Counted from the stretch's first letter, positions 9,424-20,540 are shown. The stretch: DNA of 64,000 nt from Diacronema lutheri (GCA_019448385.1 JAGTXO010000031.1:250501-314500); one strand, 5' to 3'. Numbers and translations are program-made. The notes: generated from the sequence alone by a model not told the origin.

Positions 9424-11288
9424 TGGCGACGACGATGACAGCGGCTCGGTCTCGTCGCGCCTCGCACACCTCGCGCTCGGCCGCGAAGCGCCCGGCGCCG
9501 CTGAGCGCGCCTCGCGCGGTGGCGGCGGCGGCGGTGGCTCTGACGGCGGCGCTCCGCCCGCAGAACCCGAGCGCCAGAAGCGCGACGCGTACGTCGACGG
9601 CCTGGTGGGCGTACGCGAGGGCCTCGAGGCGGAGCTCAACCGGCGGCGCTCGCAGCGCGGCGCAACGCCGCAGCGCGGCGGTGAGCCCGGCTCGGCGCCG
9701 CGCGCGGCCGTGGGCACGCCGGGCGCGAGCGCCGCCGCGCTCACCGCCACGGCCACGTCCGAGCTGCTGCGCGTGCGCGACGAGAACAGCGCGCTGTGCG
9801 CGCAGCTCGAGCAGCTGCGCGGCGAGCTGGACGACGCGAACACGCGCGCAGCGCACTCGGAGTTACTCGCGCAGCGCGCGCGTGACGCGGCGGACGCGGC
9901 CGCCGCCGACGCCGCCGCGCGCGAGGAGCGTGCCGACGCGCTCGCCGCGCGCCTTGCGGGCGACGACGCGCTTGCCGGCGCGAACGACGCGCGCGCCGCC
10001 GCCATCGCCGACGCGCGCGCGGACGCGGACGCGGCCGAGGCGCGTGCGACGAGCGCGGAGTACGCGCTGCGCGCCGCGCGCGTCGAGATCGCCGACGTGC
10101 GCGCGCGCTTGGACGACGAGGCCGCGCGGCGCGGCGCAGCCGAGGAGGAGATGGCGGCCGCGCGCGCCGCGGCGCGCAGCAGTACGAGCCGGGGCTCGTC
10201 GTCGCCGCCGCCCGCGCCACCATCCGACGATGCGCGCCGCGCGGCGGCGGCCACCGCGAGTGCCGACGCCCTCCGACTCGAGCTTGCGTCGCTGCGCGCG
10301 GAGTGGGACGATGCGCTCCGTCGCGTCTCATCGTCGCATCAGCTCAAGCTTGACCGGCTCACCGTCGAGCGAGACGCGCTCGAGGCGCGCGAGACCGAGC
10401 TCACGGCGGCCATCGAGGCGGCGCACGACGACGCGCACCGCGAGCGCGCTCGCGCCACCGATGCGCTCCGCCTCCTCGACGAGGCGCGCGAGGAGCTTGC
10501 CGTCGCAAAGGGCGCGCGCGCGACGGCCGAGGCCGAGGCGAGCGCGCGCGACGCCGCGCGCGCGGAGGCGGCGCGCGCGCTGCTCGAGTGCCGCGCCGAG
10601 CTCGCGCGCGCGCGCGAGGAGGTGGCGGTGGCGCTGGCCGGCGCGCACGAGGCCACAGCCGCTGCGCGCCTCGGCCCGTCAACACCGTCGGCGGGCGGTG
10701 GTGGCGGCGACCTGGACGTGCCCGCTGACGATGCGGCGCAGCGCGAGCTCGACGCGAGCGAGCAGGAGGAGCGCCTCTTCGAATTGACGCTCGAGCTCGT
10801 CGACGCCAAGATGCGGTGCGCGCGCGCGCGCGCGCGCGCGCGCACGCGCACGCGCGCCCTCGAGAGCGCGCCGCCGCCGCACGCGTATGCTCAGGCGCGT
10901 GGCTGCGCCCTCGCGTCGCCGCGCACCACGCGCGCACAGCCTCGCCGAGAGCGAGCTCGAGCGCGACCGCGCCGTCCTCGCGGCGAAGAAGGCGGCGCAG
11001 CGCGCCGCGGACGATGCGAGCGGATCCCGCGCCGTTGGCTTCGAGCTGGGCGTGGAGCTGACCGCTCTCGAGGTGAAGAACGCTCGGCTGGCGGAAGAGC
11101 TTGGCCGCGCGCGCGCGCGCATCGTCGAGATCGAGTCGGCGCACGCGGGCGCGGCGGCGCGCGCGCGCGGCGGTGACGGCGGCACGGACGACGCGAGAGT
11201 CGGCCGCGCCAAGCCGGGCGCGGCCGAGCGCGGTGCGCCGTCGCCGGCGCGCGCGCAGTGGGACGATGGCTCAGACTCGGACGATTGA
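8690..11288 (+). CDS. NT-C2 domain coiled-coil protein
   Basis: Two exons (8690-10815 and 10940-11288) joined in phase 2 across a GTGCGC...CACAG intron give 824 residues. Residues 1 to about 185 match an N-terminal C2 (EEIG1/EHBP1-type) fold: KFRFDFCALEASGLP, a basic patch, VVTLYKSNDKGGTGKSYSSKPY, then SVELGLADLDLAKL. A linker with a run of about 16 acidic residues follows, then some 500 residues of Ala/Glu/Arg-rich coiled coil (TSELLRVRDENSALCAQLEQ and onward), ending in an acidic SDSDD tail. Such proteins usually tether membranes or organelles to the cytoskeleton. The start is the ATG at 8690; an open frame upstream lacks an ATG. Confidence 0.7.
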
Positions 11289-11371
11289 GAGCGGCGGGGT
11301 GGAGCAGACTGATCAGAGTCCGCGGACAGAGTCGGGGGTCGGAGTTTGAACGTGAAACGGCTCGTCCCACG

Positions 11372-14300
11372 ATGGCGCCCGTCCGCGCGGTCGGCGCGCG
11401 CGAGGTGTTCGGCGAGCTGCAGCGGCGCGTGCAGACGGAGCGCGAGCAGAACATGGCCTTTCAGCGGAGCGTGGCGAACATTTGGCGCGCCTCGCGCGCC
11501 CACGACAGCGCTGCCTCAGACACGCCCACGCTCAAGCGCAAGGCCGCGCGCGCGCGCGCTGACGACGAGCCGAGCGACGGCGGCGAGGCGGCGCGCGACG
11601 CTGCGGGCGGTGCGCGCCACGGCGCGACACCACACGGCGCAAGCGACATGCTCACTATAGGTGCGGCACGCTTTGCCATCGCGGCCGCGCCACACGACCG
11701 CGCGCGCGCCGAGCACGCGCTCGGCGACGCAGCGCGCGATGACGCGCATCATCGCCGCCGGTCCGGCGCGACGCTCGACGGCGGCGAAGAGGCCGCGGGG
11801 CCAGATGGCGAGCATGCCGATGCACAGCAGCGGTGCTTTCCCGCGTTCGCGCCCGACTCACCGTCGGCCCCGCCGCCGCGCCGCCCTAGCGCCACCGCTG
11901 GCGCCAACGAGAACGGGCCGCAGCACAGAGCGCGCGCGCCATCCGCCGACACGCGCGAGTCGCGCAAAGGCACGGCGCTCGACGAGGCGCTGCGCGCCGA
12001 GCGCGCGCGCACGCGTGAGCTCGAGCTCCGCTGCCACGCCGCCACTACCGACGCCTCCGCCGCGCGCGACGCGCTCGCGCTTGTGGCCGCGGAGCGCGAC
12101 GCCGAGCGGCGCCGCGCGGCGCGCGCGGCCTCTGACGCGGACGAGGAGCGGCGACGTGCGCAGCTACTCGAGGAGGACGCGGGCAGGTGGTGTGCGCTGC
12201 ATGCGACCGCGTCGGAGCGCGCCGAGGGGGCCGAGCGCGGCGCGGCCGCCGAGCGCGCCAGCGCGGCCGAGCGATGCGCAGCGCTCGACGGCGCGCTGGC
12301 GGACTCGGCCGACCGCCTGCGCGCTGCCGAGGCGCGCGCGCTCGCGCTCGCGCAGCCGACGAGCGGCGAGGCGGAGCTACGCGGGCGCGTGATCGCACTG
12401 GAGGAACAGCTCGCCGTCGAGCGCGGCCGCGCCGACCGCGCGAGCGCGCGCGCCGACGCTGCCGACGCGGCCGCTGCGGTCGCAGGCGCACACGCGCGCG
12501 AGCGCGAGCGCGCGCACAGCGCGGAGCTCAGTGGGCGCGATTCGGCGCTCGAGAAGGCGGTCACGGCCCTGGCGGTGGCCGAGGGCGAGGCGACGGCGGC
12601 GCGTGGTCGCGCGCTCGCCGCCGACGCGGCGGCGGCGCGCCTTGAGCGCGCGGCCTGCGCGCGTGCGGTCGAGGCGGCGGAGGCCGGCGCGCGCGCCGAT
12701 GCCGAGGCGGCGCGCGCCGACGCGGCGGCGGCGGAGCTCGCGGACGCGCGGCTCGCGCGCGCGCACGTGGCCGAGGCGGCTGAGCGCGCGGCCGCCAGCG
12801 CCAAGCGTGAGGCGGAAGCGGCAGCACTCGCTTTCGCCGCGGAGCGTGCGGCGGTGCAAGGCGCGGAAGTGACACGCGCTGAAATCCGCGCACTGCGCGC
12901 GGCGGCGGCCGACGCGGAGCGCGCGGCGGCCGCGAGTGCGGAGCGCGCACGCGCCGAGCTTGAAGCCGTGCGCGCGGCCGCGGCCGACGCGGACGAGGGC
13001 CGCGCGCGTGACGCGCGCGGGTGGCACGCGGAGCTGTCTTCGGTGCGCGCGCAGCTGCGCCAGCTGCAGCAACTCCACGAAGAGCTGGCGGCGGAGTGGG
13101 AGGCGAAGCAGGCGGTGCGCGACCACGCATCTGCCCAGCTCGGCGCGGCGCGCGCGGACGCGGCCGAGGCGCGCTCGGAGGCCGCGCGCGCGGTCGCGCG
13201 CGCGCGGCGTGCGGAGGAGGCCGCGACCGACGCGAAGGCGCGCGCACGTAACGCAGACACGAGCGCGCGCGCCATGCGCGCCGCTACGGACGGCATCGCC
13301 GCCGACGCCGCTCTTCGCGCGGCGACCAACGCTGACGCCACCGCAGCCGCGCTCTGCGGCGCCGCGGCGGAGAGCACCGCGCTGCTTGCGCGCTGCGAGG
13401 TGGCAGAGGCGCGCGCGGCCGAGGCGGCCACGGCGAGCGCCGCCGAGCGGCGCAGCGCGGCCGCCGCCGCGCGCGCAGCGGCCGCCGCGCGCGCGACGGC
13501 GGCCGCGCGCACGCACGAGCGCGACGCGGCGCTCGCAGCGGCCGACGCGGCGAGCGAGCGCGCGCTGTGTGCGCGTGCGGGCGCGCGCGCGCTCGAGGCG
13601 GAGCTGCGCGCGCAGCTCGCCCACGCGACGGCGGAAGCGCAGATCATCGCAGCGCGCGAGGCGGAAGCGACGGTTGCCGCCGGCGAGGCGCGCGCGGCGG
13701 CGTCCGCGGCCGAGCGCGCGGCGGAGGAGAGCGCGCGCGAGGCGACGAGCGCGCGGCAGCAGGCGACGGCGCTGCGCGACGCGCGCGACGCCGCGCGCGC
13801 CGACGTCGCCGCCGCCGCGAGTGCGCACGACAAGCTTGACGCACGGCTGCGCGACGCGCTCGAGCGCGCGCGCGCCGACGCGGAGGGGACCGCCGCGGTC
13901 GCTGCGGCGCTCAAGGCGGACGCGAGCGCCGCGCGCGACGCGGCAGCGGCCAGCGCCATCAGCGTGCTGGCGCTCGGCGCCGAGCTGGCGGACGCGGAGC
14001 AGCTCGGCGCAGCGGCGCTCGCCGCCGCACGCACGGCCGCCGAGCGCGCCGATGCGGCCGACGCGGCGGCCGTCGCGCACGGCGCGCGGGCCGCGGCGGC
14101 GGAGGCGCGCGTGGCGGAGGCGGATCGCGCCGCCTTTTGCGCCGCCGAGCAGCTGCTCGTCGCCGAGCGCAGCGCTGAGGCGGCGCGCGCGTGCGCGCAC
14201 GACGCGGCGGCGGACGCGGCGCGCGCGGCAGAGGTTCGCGCCGCAGCCGCCGGCGCTGACGCGCTGGCTATGGCCGACGCCGAGATCGCGAGCCTGCGCG

Positions 14301-16816
14301 CGCAGCTTGCCGAGACGCGCGAGCGCACGCTCGGCGCGCGCGTCGGTGCGCAGCGCGAGCGCGCCGCGCGGCTGCGCGCGGACGGCGCGTGCGCGCTCGC
14401 AGCGGGCGGCGCGCAGCTCGAACGCGCGCGGCTCGAGCTCGGCCTCATGCAAGGCGCTACGCGCGAGGCAGACACGGCGACTGCCGCCGCGACAGCCGCC
14501 GCCGCCGCCGAGCGTGCTGCCGCCTCGAGCGAAGGCTGCGCGCTGCGCGCCGCGCTCGAGCGCGCGACGGCCGATGCTGCGCTGGCGCTTGGCGCGCGCG
14601 AGGAGGCGGCGGCCGCGCGCGCCGCGCGCGATGCGGACCAGCTCGCCGCCGCGCGCGCGGATGCGCACGGCTTGGAGCGCGCGCTCGTCGCCGCGGCCGT
14701 GCGCGCGCATGGTGAGCTCAAGGCCGCGTCGCGCTCGATCGATGCGGCCGAGACGCGCGTTGCGCGGGCGGAGGCGCGCGCGCGGCAGCTCGAGGGCGCG
14801 AGCGGGCTCAAGGCCGAGCTCGAGAGCGCGCAGCGGCTCCTCGCGGCGCGCACGTCCGACGCGCACCGCCTCGAGCGCGCGCGCGCGCATGACGTTGCGC
14901 GCGCGGCGCGCGCGGAGGAGGCGGCGGCTGCGGCGGCCGAGCGGGAGCGCGCGCTCAAGGGTCAGGTGGAGGAGGCGCGCGCGCAGCTCGAACGCGACCG
15001 GCTTGAGAGCGCGCGCACCGCCGCGCACGCCGAGCGTGCCATCGCCGAGCTGCGCGCGGCTGACGCGACGCGCCGCGCAGCCGACGAGCGCGCCGAAGCG
15101 GCCGCGCTCAGCGCGTGCGAGGCGGCCGCGGCCGAGGCGCGCGCGGCGGACAGGCGGGCGCACCGGCTCGCGCTCGACGAGGCGCACGCCCTCGCCGCGC
15201 GCGAGCTGGCCGCAGCGCGAGCGCACGTCGATTCGCTGCGCGGCGAGATCGCGGGGCTCGAGCAGCGCGCGGCGCTCGCGCCCGCGCTGCGGCAGCGCGC
15301 GCTCGAGGCGGAGGAGACGTGCTCAGCGCGCGACGCGGAGCTGCGCGCCGAGCAACAGCGCGCACGCGCGCTGGCCGAGCAGCTCGCCGCCGCGCGCCAC
15401 GAGGCGAGCGAGCGCGCCGCGGAGCGCGCCGCGAGCGTCGACGGCGCGGCGCGCGCGCTCGCGCAGCGCGACGCGGCGCTGCGCGCAGCGACGGAGGACG
15501 CGGCGCGCGCGGTCGCGGCGCGCGCTGATGAGCTCGCGCGCCTCGAGGCCGCAGCCGCCGCGAGCACCGAACGAGCCCGGGTGGCGCGCGAGGAGGCGCG
15601 CGAGCTGCGCGCCGCGCTCGCCGCGCGCGACGCGCACGTCGGGGCGGGCAGCGTGGGCGCGGCGCTGGGCGCGCCGACCGAAGCGCTGGCGACGCTGGCG
15701 GCGAGCACGGCGGAGGCCGACGCGCTCAGCCTCGCGCTCACGCGCCACGCCGCCGCCGCCGAGGCGCGCGCGGCGCAGCTCGGCGCGGCGCTGGACGACG
15801 CCGTCGACGCGCTGCGCGCGCAGACCGAGCGCCACCGCCGGCGGCTCGCGCGCGCGGCGCAGGCGCGCGACGGCGCGCAGGCGGAGGCGGAGGCCGCGCG
15901 CGCCGTCGCCGCGCGTCTCCAGGCGCAGCTCGATGGCGCGAGCGCGATGCAACTCGCGCGCGCGGAGCTCGCCGCATATGCCGAGGCGCACGATGGCGGG
16001 CCGGCGACCGATGGACGGGGCGGGCCCTCGCCGCCGGCGGCGGGCGCGACGGGGGGTACGGTCGACGGTGGAGCGGGCGCGGCGATCGATCGTGGCGTTG
16101 CCGAGCTCAGCGCGCTGCTCGTCGAGCGGCGAAAGACGATTGGCGCGATCGGCGGCGCAGCGGGCGCGCTCGACGCGGCGCTCGGCGGCGCGGGCGCGCG
16201 CGCGCCGGCCGTGGGCGGCGGGCGCGCGAGCCCAGCGGGCGCGGCAGGCGGTGGGGCGGCGCGCTCCGACTCGCTGCCCGATGAGGAGGAGCGATGGCGC
16301 CTGAGGCTGCGCGCCGAGCGCGCGCTCAACGCGGAGGCGCGACGCGCGCTCGCCCGCCTCTCAGAGCAAGTGTGCGAGCTCGAGGCGGAGCTCGAGGCGG
16401 CGCGGCGCGGCGAGGCGGAGGCGCTGCGCGCGCTGCGCGACGCGCACGCGCACCGCGCACGCGCGCCGCCTGACGAGCCCGGCGCGCCCGGCGCGGCCGA
16501 CGCGGCCGAACGCGCGCGCGCGCCGCCACATGCGGCCGCGGCGGACGCCGAGGCGACAAGCGGCGGCGCGCAGCCGGCGCGTAGGCACGCGCGCAGGCAC
16601 GCGCAGCGCCGGTCGGCCGACGCAACGCCGGCCACGACGAGCCGCACCGCGCGCGCGGCCGACGGCGAGGGCGCGGACGCGCCCGGCGCGGCGGCCACGC
16701 GCGGCGGCGAAGGAGGCCGCGGCGAGCGCGTCGGTGGCGAGGCGGCGGCCGAGGCCGCCGCGCTCGGGCGGCTGCAGGAGGAGCTCGAGCAGCTCAAGGC
16801 CGTGGTGTGGACGTGA
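11372..16816 (+). CDS. Giant alanine-rich coiled-coil protein
   Basis: One uninterrupted frame encodes 1,814 residues from the ATG at 11372. A short N-terminal motif (REVFGELQRRVQTEREQNMA) precedes a disordered stretch. Then come roughly 1,300 residues built almost entirely of Ala, Glu, Arg, Asp and Leu with heptad-like spacing, and a C-terminal Ala/Gly/Arg-rich tail ending QEELEQLKAVVWT. No catalytic motif is visible; a structural role such as basal body or cytoskeletal scaffold is plausible but unproven. Both strands are open over kilobases here because GC is extreme. I chose the plus strand because it gives a charged helical pattern, whereas the complement reads as Ser/Ala/Arg noise. Undetected introns cannot be excluded. 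Confidence 0.6.
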   Translation: MAPVRAVGAREVFGELQRRVQTEREQNMAFQRSVANIWRASRAHDSAASDTPTLKRKAARARADDEPSDGGEAARDAAGGARHGATPHGASDMLTIGAARFAIAAAPHDRARAEHALGDAARDDAHHRRRSGATLDGGEEAAGPDGEHADAQQRCFPAFAPDSPSAPPPRRPSATAGANENGPQHRARAPSADTRESRKGTALDEALRAERARTRELELRCHAATTDASAARDALALVAAERDAERRRAARAASDADEERRRAQLLEEDAGRWCALHATASERAEGAERGAAAERASAAERCAALDGALADSADRLRAAEARALALAQPTSGEAELRGRVIALEEQLAVERGRADRASARADAADAAAAVAGAHARERERAHSAELSGRDSALEKAVTALAVAEGEATAARGRALAADAAAARLERAACARAVEAAEAGARADAEAARADAAAAELADARLARAHVAEAAERAAASAKREAEAAALAFAAERAAVQGAEVTRAEIRALRAAAADAERAAAASAERARAELEAVRAAAADADEGRARDARGWHAELSSVRAQLRQLQQLHEELAAEWEAKQAVRDHASAQLGAARADAAEARSEAARAVARARRAEEAATDAKARARNADTSARAMRAATDGIAADAALRAATNADATAAALCGAAAESTALLARCEVAEARAAEAATASAAERRSAAAAARAAAAARATAAARTHERDAALAAADAASERALCARAGARALEAELRAQLAHATAEAQIIAAREAEATVAAGEARAAASAAERAAEESAREATSARQQATALRDARDAARADVAAAASAHDKLDARLRDALERARADAEGTAAVAAALKADASAARDAAAASAISVLALGAELADAEQLGAAALAAARTAAERADAADAAAVAHGARAAAAEARVAEADRAAFCAAEQLLVAERSAEAARACAHDAAADAARAAEVRAAAAGADALAMADAEIASLRAQLAETRERTLGARVGAQRERAARLRADGACALAAGGAQLERARLELGLMQGATREADTATAAATAAAAAERAAASSEGCALRAALERATADAALALGAREEAAAARAARDADQLAAARADAHGLERALVAAAVRAHGELKAASRSIDAAETRVARAEARARQLEGASGLKAELESAQRLLAARTSDAHRLERARAHDVARAARAEEAAAAAAERERALKGQVEEARAQLERDRLESARTAAHAERAIAELRAADATRRAADERAEAAALSACEAAAAEARAADRRAHRLALDEAHALAARELAAARAHVDSLRGEIAGLEQRAALAPALRQRALEAEETCSARDAELRAEQQRARALAEQLAAARHEASERAAERAASVDGAARALAQRDAALRAATEDAARAVAARADELARLEAAAAASTERARVAREEARELRAALAARDAHVGAGSVGAALGAPTEALATLAASTAEADALSLALTRHAAAAEARAAQLGAALDDAVDALRAQTERHRRRLARAAQARDGAQAEAEAARAVAARLQAQLDGASAMQLARAELAAYAEAHDGGPATDGRGGPSPPAAGATGGTVDGGAGAAIDRGVAELSALLVERRKTIGAIGGAAGALDAALGGAGARAPAVGGGRASPAGAAGGGAARSDSLPDEEERWRLRLRAERALNAEARRALARLSEQVCELEAELEAARRGEAEALRALRDAHAHRARAPPDEPGAPGAADAAERARAPPHAAAADAEATSGGAQPARRHARRHAQRRSADATPATTSRTARAADGEGADAPGAAATRGGEGGRGERVGGEAAAEAAALGRLQEELEQLKAVVWT

Positions 16817-16964
16817 GGACCAGCCGTTGATTGAAAGCTGACGTCGTCACCGTGCCCTCGAGTCGAAACGACCAGTCTTGAAAAGTGAAAATCGAGCGCC
16901 AGCAAAGATGGGGCGAGGATGATCGACTGAGCTCTCTTTTCCTCGCAAGGCCGCGGCAGCACTC

Positions 16965-18948
16965 ATGGGCTCTGGCGCGTCGGCGCAGCAAGCCGCCGTG
17001 CTGACGACGCCGATCGCTCCGCCGCTCCTCAGCCTGCCCACCGCCGAGTACATTGCGCGCTACAAGCAGCAGACCCCGGGCGCCCAGCACGGCCTCGGAC
17101 CGATCGTCTTCCTCTACGGGCTGCGCGGCGTGCCGGCGAACGAGCTCGGCTTCACGCCGACCGCGCACGTCCGGTACGCCGCGCTCCTTCCGCTCGCTTC
17201 GTTGCCGAGCACGCGTGGCACGCGCGGCGCTCTGCGGTGGCCGCGCGCGCAGCACACGCCGCGCCTTGTCACGCGCGCTCGCTTGCACACTGCCCTGGCC
17301 GCGCGCTGCAGGATGAGCTTGCGCACGCGCACGGGGAAGAGCGGCCTGCGCTCGACCTGGCCGCCGCGCGACAACGCAGTCGACCCCGTCTGGCAAAGCG
17401 CACGCAGGCTCAACCTCCCCGTCGAGCACGGCGACGTGCGCGCGCGCGAGCGCGCGAGCGCCGTCGCGCCGCGCGCGCACCGCTCGCCGCGCGCAGCCTC
17501 GGCGCTCACCGTGGCGCGCGCGTGCGCGCGCACACACGCACTCACACCGCGCACGCACGCGCGGCGCGCAGCTCTTCGTCTTCATCGAGGTATGGCTGTC
17601 GCCGCTGCTCGGCGCCGAGCCCGAACTGCTCGGCTGTGCGCAGGTTGGTCTGCGCGTGCTCAGCCACGCCGAGCCGAGCTACGTGCCGCTGCGGCTCGAG
17701 CGGCCGGGGCGGTGCGTGGCGCTGCTCCGGCTGGCGCGCGAGCCGCCCGTGCGCAAGACCATCTTCTTCGTCCGCCATGGCCAGTCCGTGTGGAACCGCG
17801 CGCAGAAGCAGCTCGACATCGCGGCGATGGTCTCTGCCGTCGACCACCCGCTCAACCAGACCGGCCGCGAGCAAGCGGAGGTCCTGCAAACGAAGCTCGC
17901 GCGGCTCGTGTCGCTCGCCAAGGAGGAGGCGCCCGCGCTCGACGCGCTCGAGCGCGACGCCGAGCGCCGCGCGCGCGAGATCGTGCGCGCGGGCGTCGCG
18001 GCGGGCGGGCCGGCCGCCGTGCGGCTCGCGTCGCGCGTCGCCGCGCGCGCGGCGATGGCGCTTGAGCGCGGCGCGGTCGCGGGGACGTGGCGCGCGCGGG
18101 ACAAGGAGCTGCGCGACGCGGAGCGCGACGTGGCCGACGCCGCCGCCGTCGCGCCCGCGCGGCCGCCGCTCGCGCTCCGCCTGCTGTCGCCGTTTCGCAG
18201 CGCGCAGCTCGCGCGCGTGCGGCCGGCGGGCACGCGCGGGCCGGCGCCGCTGCAGCCAGGCGCGCTGAGCGAGAGCGAGCGGATGCTCGTCGGCGTGCAG
18301 ATGGTCGCGTGCTCGCCGCTTACGCGCGCGATGCAGACGTGCGTCATCGCGCTCGCGCCGCTCATGCGCCACCGCGGCTGCCGGCTGCGTGTCTGTCCAA
18401 ACTTGCGCGAGAAGAAGAACCTGGGCGGCTTCGACTCGAGCGGCTCGGCGGTCGGAGGCGACGTCGCGCGCCGGCTGGCGGAGACGACGCGCGAGCTGTA
18501 CGCCGACGTGCCGGCGATCGGCGCCGCGCTCGTCGCAGCCGCGCCCATCGACACGTCCGAGGTGGGGAGCCGCTGGTGGAGCGACCTCGTCGAATCAGCC
18601 GACGAGATGCGCGTGAGGCTGCGCGAGCTGCTGTGGCAGTTGCAGTACGCGCCCGAGGAGCGCATCGCCGTGGTCGGTCACTCGCACTTTCTGCGCGCGC
18701 TCTTCCGCGCGCACCTCTCCGCAAAGTTTTGCGCGTCGCACCGCGCGCTCGCCGGCCGGCTGACGACGCAGCTCATCTCGAACTGCGGCGTCGCCGCGCT
18801 CACGCTCGACTTTGCCGAGCGCGACGTGGCGTACGCGACGCTGGGCGAGGACGTTGCGGTGCGGCAGCCGGGCACCGCCGGCGTGATCGAGGACGTCGAG
18901 CTCATGCTCGGCACGACGCTCGTCGGCTCGACCAAGGCCAAGCACTGA
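16965..18948 (+). CDS. C2 domain-histidine phosphatase fusion protein
   Basis: Exons 16965-17173, 17312-17435 and 17572-18948 join in phases 2 and 0 to give 569 residues. MGSGAS at the start fits N-myristoylation. Residues about 15-150 read as a C2-type beta sandwich: VDPVWQSARRLNLPVEHGD joined to LFVFIEVWLSPLLGAEPELL. Then comes a histidine phosphatase (phosphoglycerate mutase-like) domain with IFFVRHGQSVWN (catalytic His at 180), a Thr/Arg segment SPLTRAMQT, and a second histidine in VVGHSHFLRALF (about 481). A large Ala/Arg insert separates the two halves, as in several eukaryotic members. Expected activity is dephosphorylation of a small molecule or protein at a membrane; the substrate is unknown. 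Confidence 0.8.
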
Positions 18949-19116
18949 GCGGGCGCGCGCGCGCGCGGCGCAGAGTGCAGGCGCGAGCAGGCGGCGCGCG
19001 CACCCCGCACGTGTCCGCAGAGGCGCGACCACGGCCCAATCCTTTTTTAAAAATGTTTTTAGGTGTCCGGCATTCGGTGTCCGGCACACCGTGGCCGCGT
19101 CGCCCTTAGACACACC

Positions 19117-19716
19117 ATGTCTGCTCCTGCGGCCACGCCGCTCCAGGCGGTGCAGTGCTTCGGCCGCAAGAAGACGGCGGTTGCCGTGGCGTACTGCAAG
19201 AAGGGCAAGGGCATCCTCAAGCTGAACGGCAGCCCGATCGAGATGATCCAGCCCGAGCTGCTGCGGTACAAGGTGTTCGAGCCCGTGCTGCTGCTCGGTG
19301 CGCACCGCTTTGCGCAGGTCGACATTCGCATCCGCTGCAAGGGCGGTGGCTACACCTCGCAGATCTACGCCATCCGGCAGGTGTGTCCGCTTCGCACGCA
19401 TCGATTTCCCCGTCCTGCGCGCGCGGCGCACCGCGCCAGGATGCCGCGCCCTCGCGCGCCGCACATGCGCGCGCACGCGGTGACGCTCGTGCCGAGGGGC
19501 TCGCCCGCCTGCCTCGCTTGGCGCGCGCTGCAGGCGATCGCAAAGAGCCTGGTCGCCTACTACCAGAAGTTTGTGGATGAGGCGTCGAAGAAGGAGATTC
19601 GCGATATCCTCGTCTCCTTTGACCGCACGCTCCTGGTCGCCGACCCGCGCCGCTGCGAGCCGAAGAAATTCGGCGGCCGCGGCGCGCGCGCGCGCTTCCA
19701 GAAGTCCTACCGTTAA
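19117..19716 (+). CDS. RPS16: 40S ribosomal protein S16 (uS9)
   Basis: Exons 19117-19380 and 19534-19716 join in phase 0 to give 148 residues, the normal length for eukaryotic uS9. Diagnostic segments are [60 protein letters not shown], and the C-terminus [15 protein letters not shown], whose basic tail reaches the ribosomal P site. The 153-bp intron begins GTGTGT and ends GCTGCAG. Upstream, at 19041-19053, lies a CCTTTTTTAAAAA tract that may be a core promoter element, and GTGTCCGGCA occurs twice just before the ATG. Confidence 0.97.
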   Translation: MSAPAATPLQAVQCFGRKKTAVAVAYCKKGKGILKLNGSPIEMIQPELLRYKVFEPVLLLGAHRFAQVDIRIRCKGGGYTSQIYAIRQVCPLRTHRFPRPARAAHRARMPRPRAPHMRAHAVTLVPRGSPACLAWRALQAIAKSLVAYYQKFVDEASKKEIRDILVSFDRTLLVADPRRCEPKKFGGRGARARFQKSYR

Positions 19717-20540
19717 GGCGGCTTCTGCGCGGCGGGCCGGGCTGCGCGCGCCGCTCGTTCGCGGGCGAGCGCAGCGCGAGCCGCGCAAGCCCTTGGCTCG
19801 CCGCGGTGCGGGATGCGATGATGGCGAAGGTGCGCTGTCAATGGTTGCGTGTGGCGCATGCACGGGCGGGCACGGCGCGCGTCGGTGGCGCTTGGGGCGC
19901 GGGGATCGATGCGCGCCGTGGTATCTTGACATGTGGCGCGTCGCGTGAGCGGGCGGGAGTGGAGCGCGCGCGCCAGATGGGCGCTGCTTCTCAGCACTCT
20001 GTGGCCAACGCCAACTTGTCGCCAAGGCCACGCCCACCGGCCCACGGCATGGCGCGAAGCCTGTCGCGTGCGGCGCCGCGAGCGCTTGCTCTGCGCAGCC
20101 GCGCTTCAAAGCTAACACTCTGCCTTGCCACGCATCTGCATCGGTCCGAAGGTGGGGCTCACACATTGACTCCGACAGAATGAGATGCTCCATGCTCCAC
20201 TGGAGGCGTCTAATTTTGCGTGCACAGGGTCGACGCCCTGATTTCGGCCTGATGTTGCGTGCGCCCTTTCGCTCGCTCCGTTTGTCCAGCCTCGGCCCCG
20301 TGCGCGCCCCTCCTGCTGACCCGCCTGTAAGCGTCGTTAGTATTTATAAAAATTAGTATACTTCCTGACCCCGCACTTCCTGACCCGTCGGAAGCGTCGT
20401 TAGTGTACCCCATCTGTTGACCCGTCGGAAAGCGTCGTTAGTATAAAAATTGACCTTGCTGTCCTGACGTAAGCGCCGTTAGTATTATAAAAATTAGAGT
20501 TGCAATTCTAATTCTTGCGACTTCTGCTCAGAGAAGTTCA
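19717..20540. other. 824-bp intergenic region with AT-rich 3' part
   Basis: The first 590 bp are ordinary GC-rich sequence with no gene I can support. The last 230 bp are strikingly AT-rich and repeated (see 20315-20497) and lead into the MscS-type gene, so they probably form its promoter. Confidence 0.5.
20315..20497 (+). promoter_or_regulatory. Four-copy GCGTCGTTAGT repeat with TATA-like tracts
   Basis: GCG(T/C)CGTTAGT occurs at 20331, 20394, 20432 and 20473. Three copies are preceded by TGACCCG and followed, in three cases, by TATAAAAATT or a close variant. Irregular spacing (63, 38, 41 bp) and conserved cores suggest repeated regulatory sites ahead of the ATG at 20541. Confidence 0.55.

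Noticed and set aside
11749-15226. Long minus-strand open frames (over 900 codons) opposite the giant coiled-coil gene
   Set aside because: They read as monotonous Ser/Ala/Arg with no domain; stop codons are rare on every frame at this GC, so they are shadows.
12936-16304. Plus-strand frame of about 1,100 codons overlapping the giant coiled-coil gene
   Set aside because: It is Arg/Pro-dominated with no start context or domain and lies entirely within the better-supported frame.
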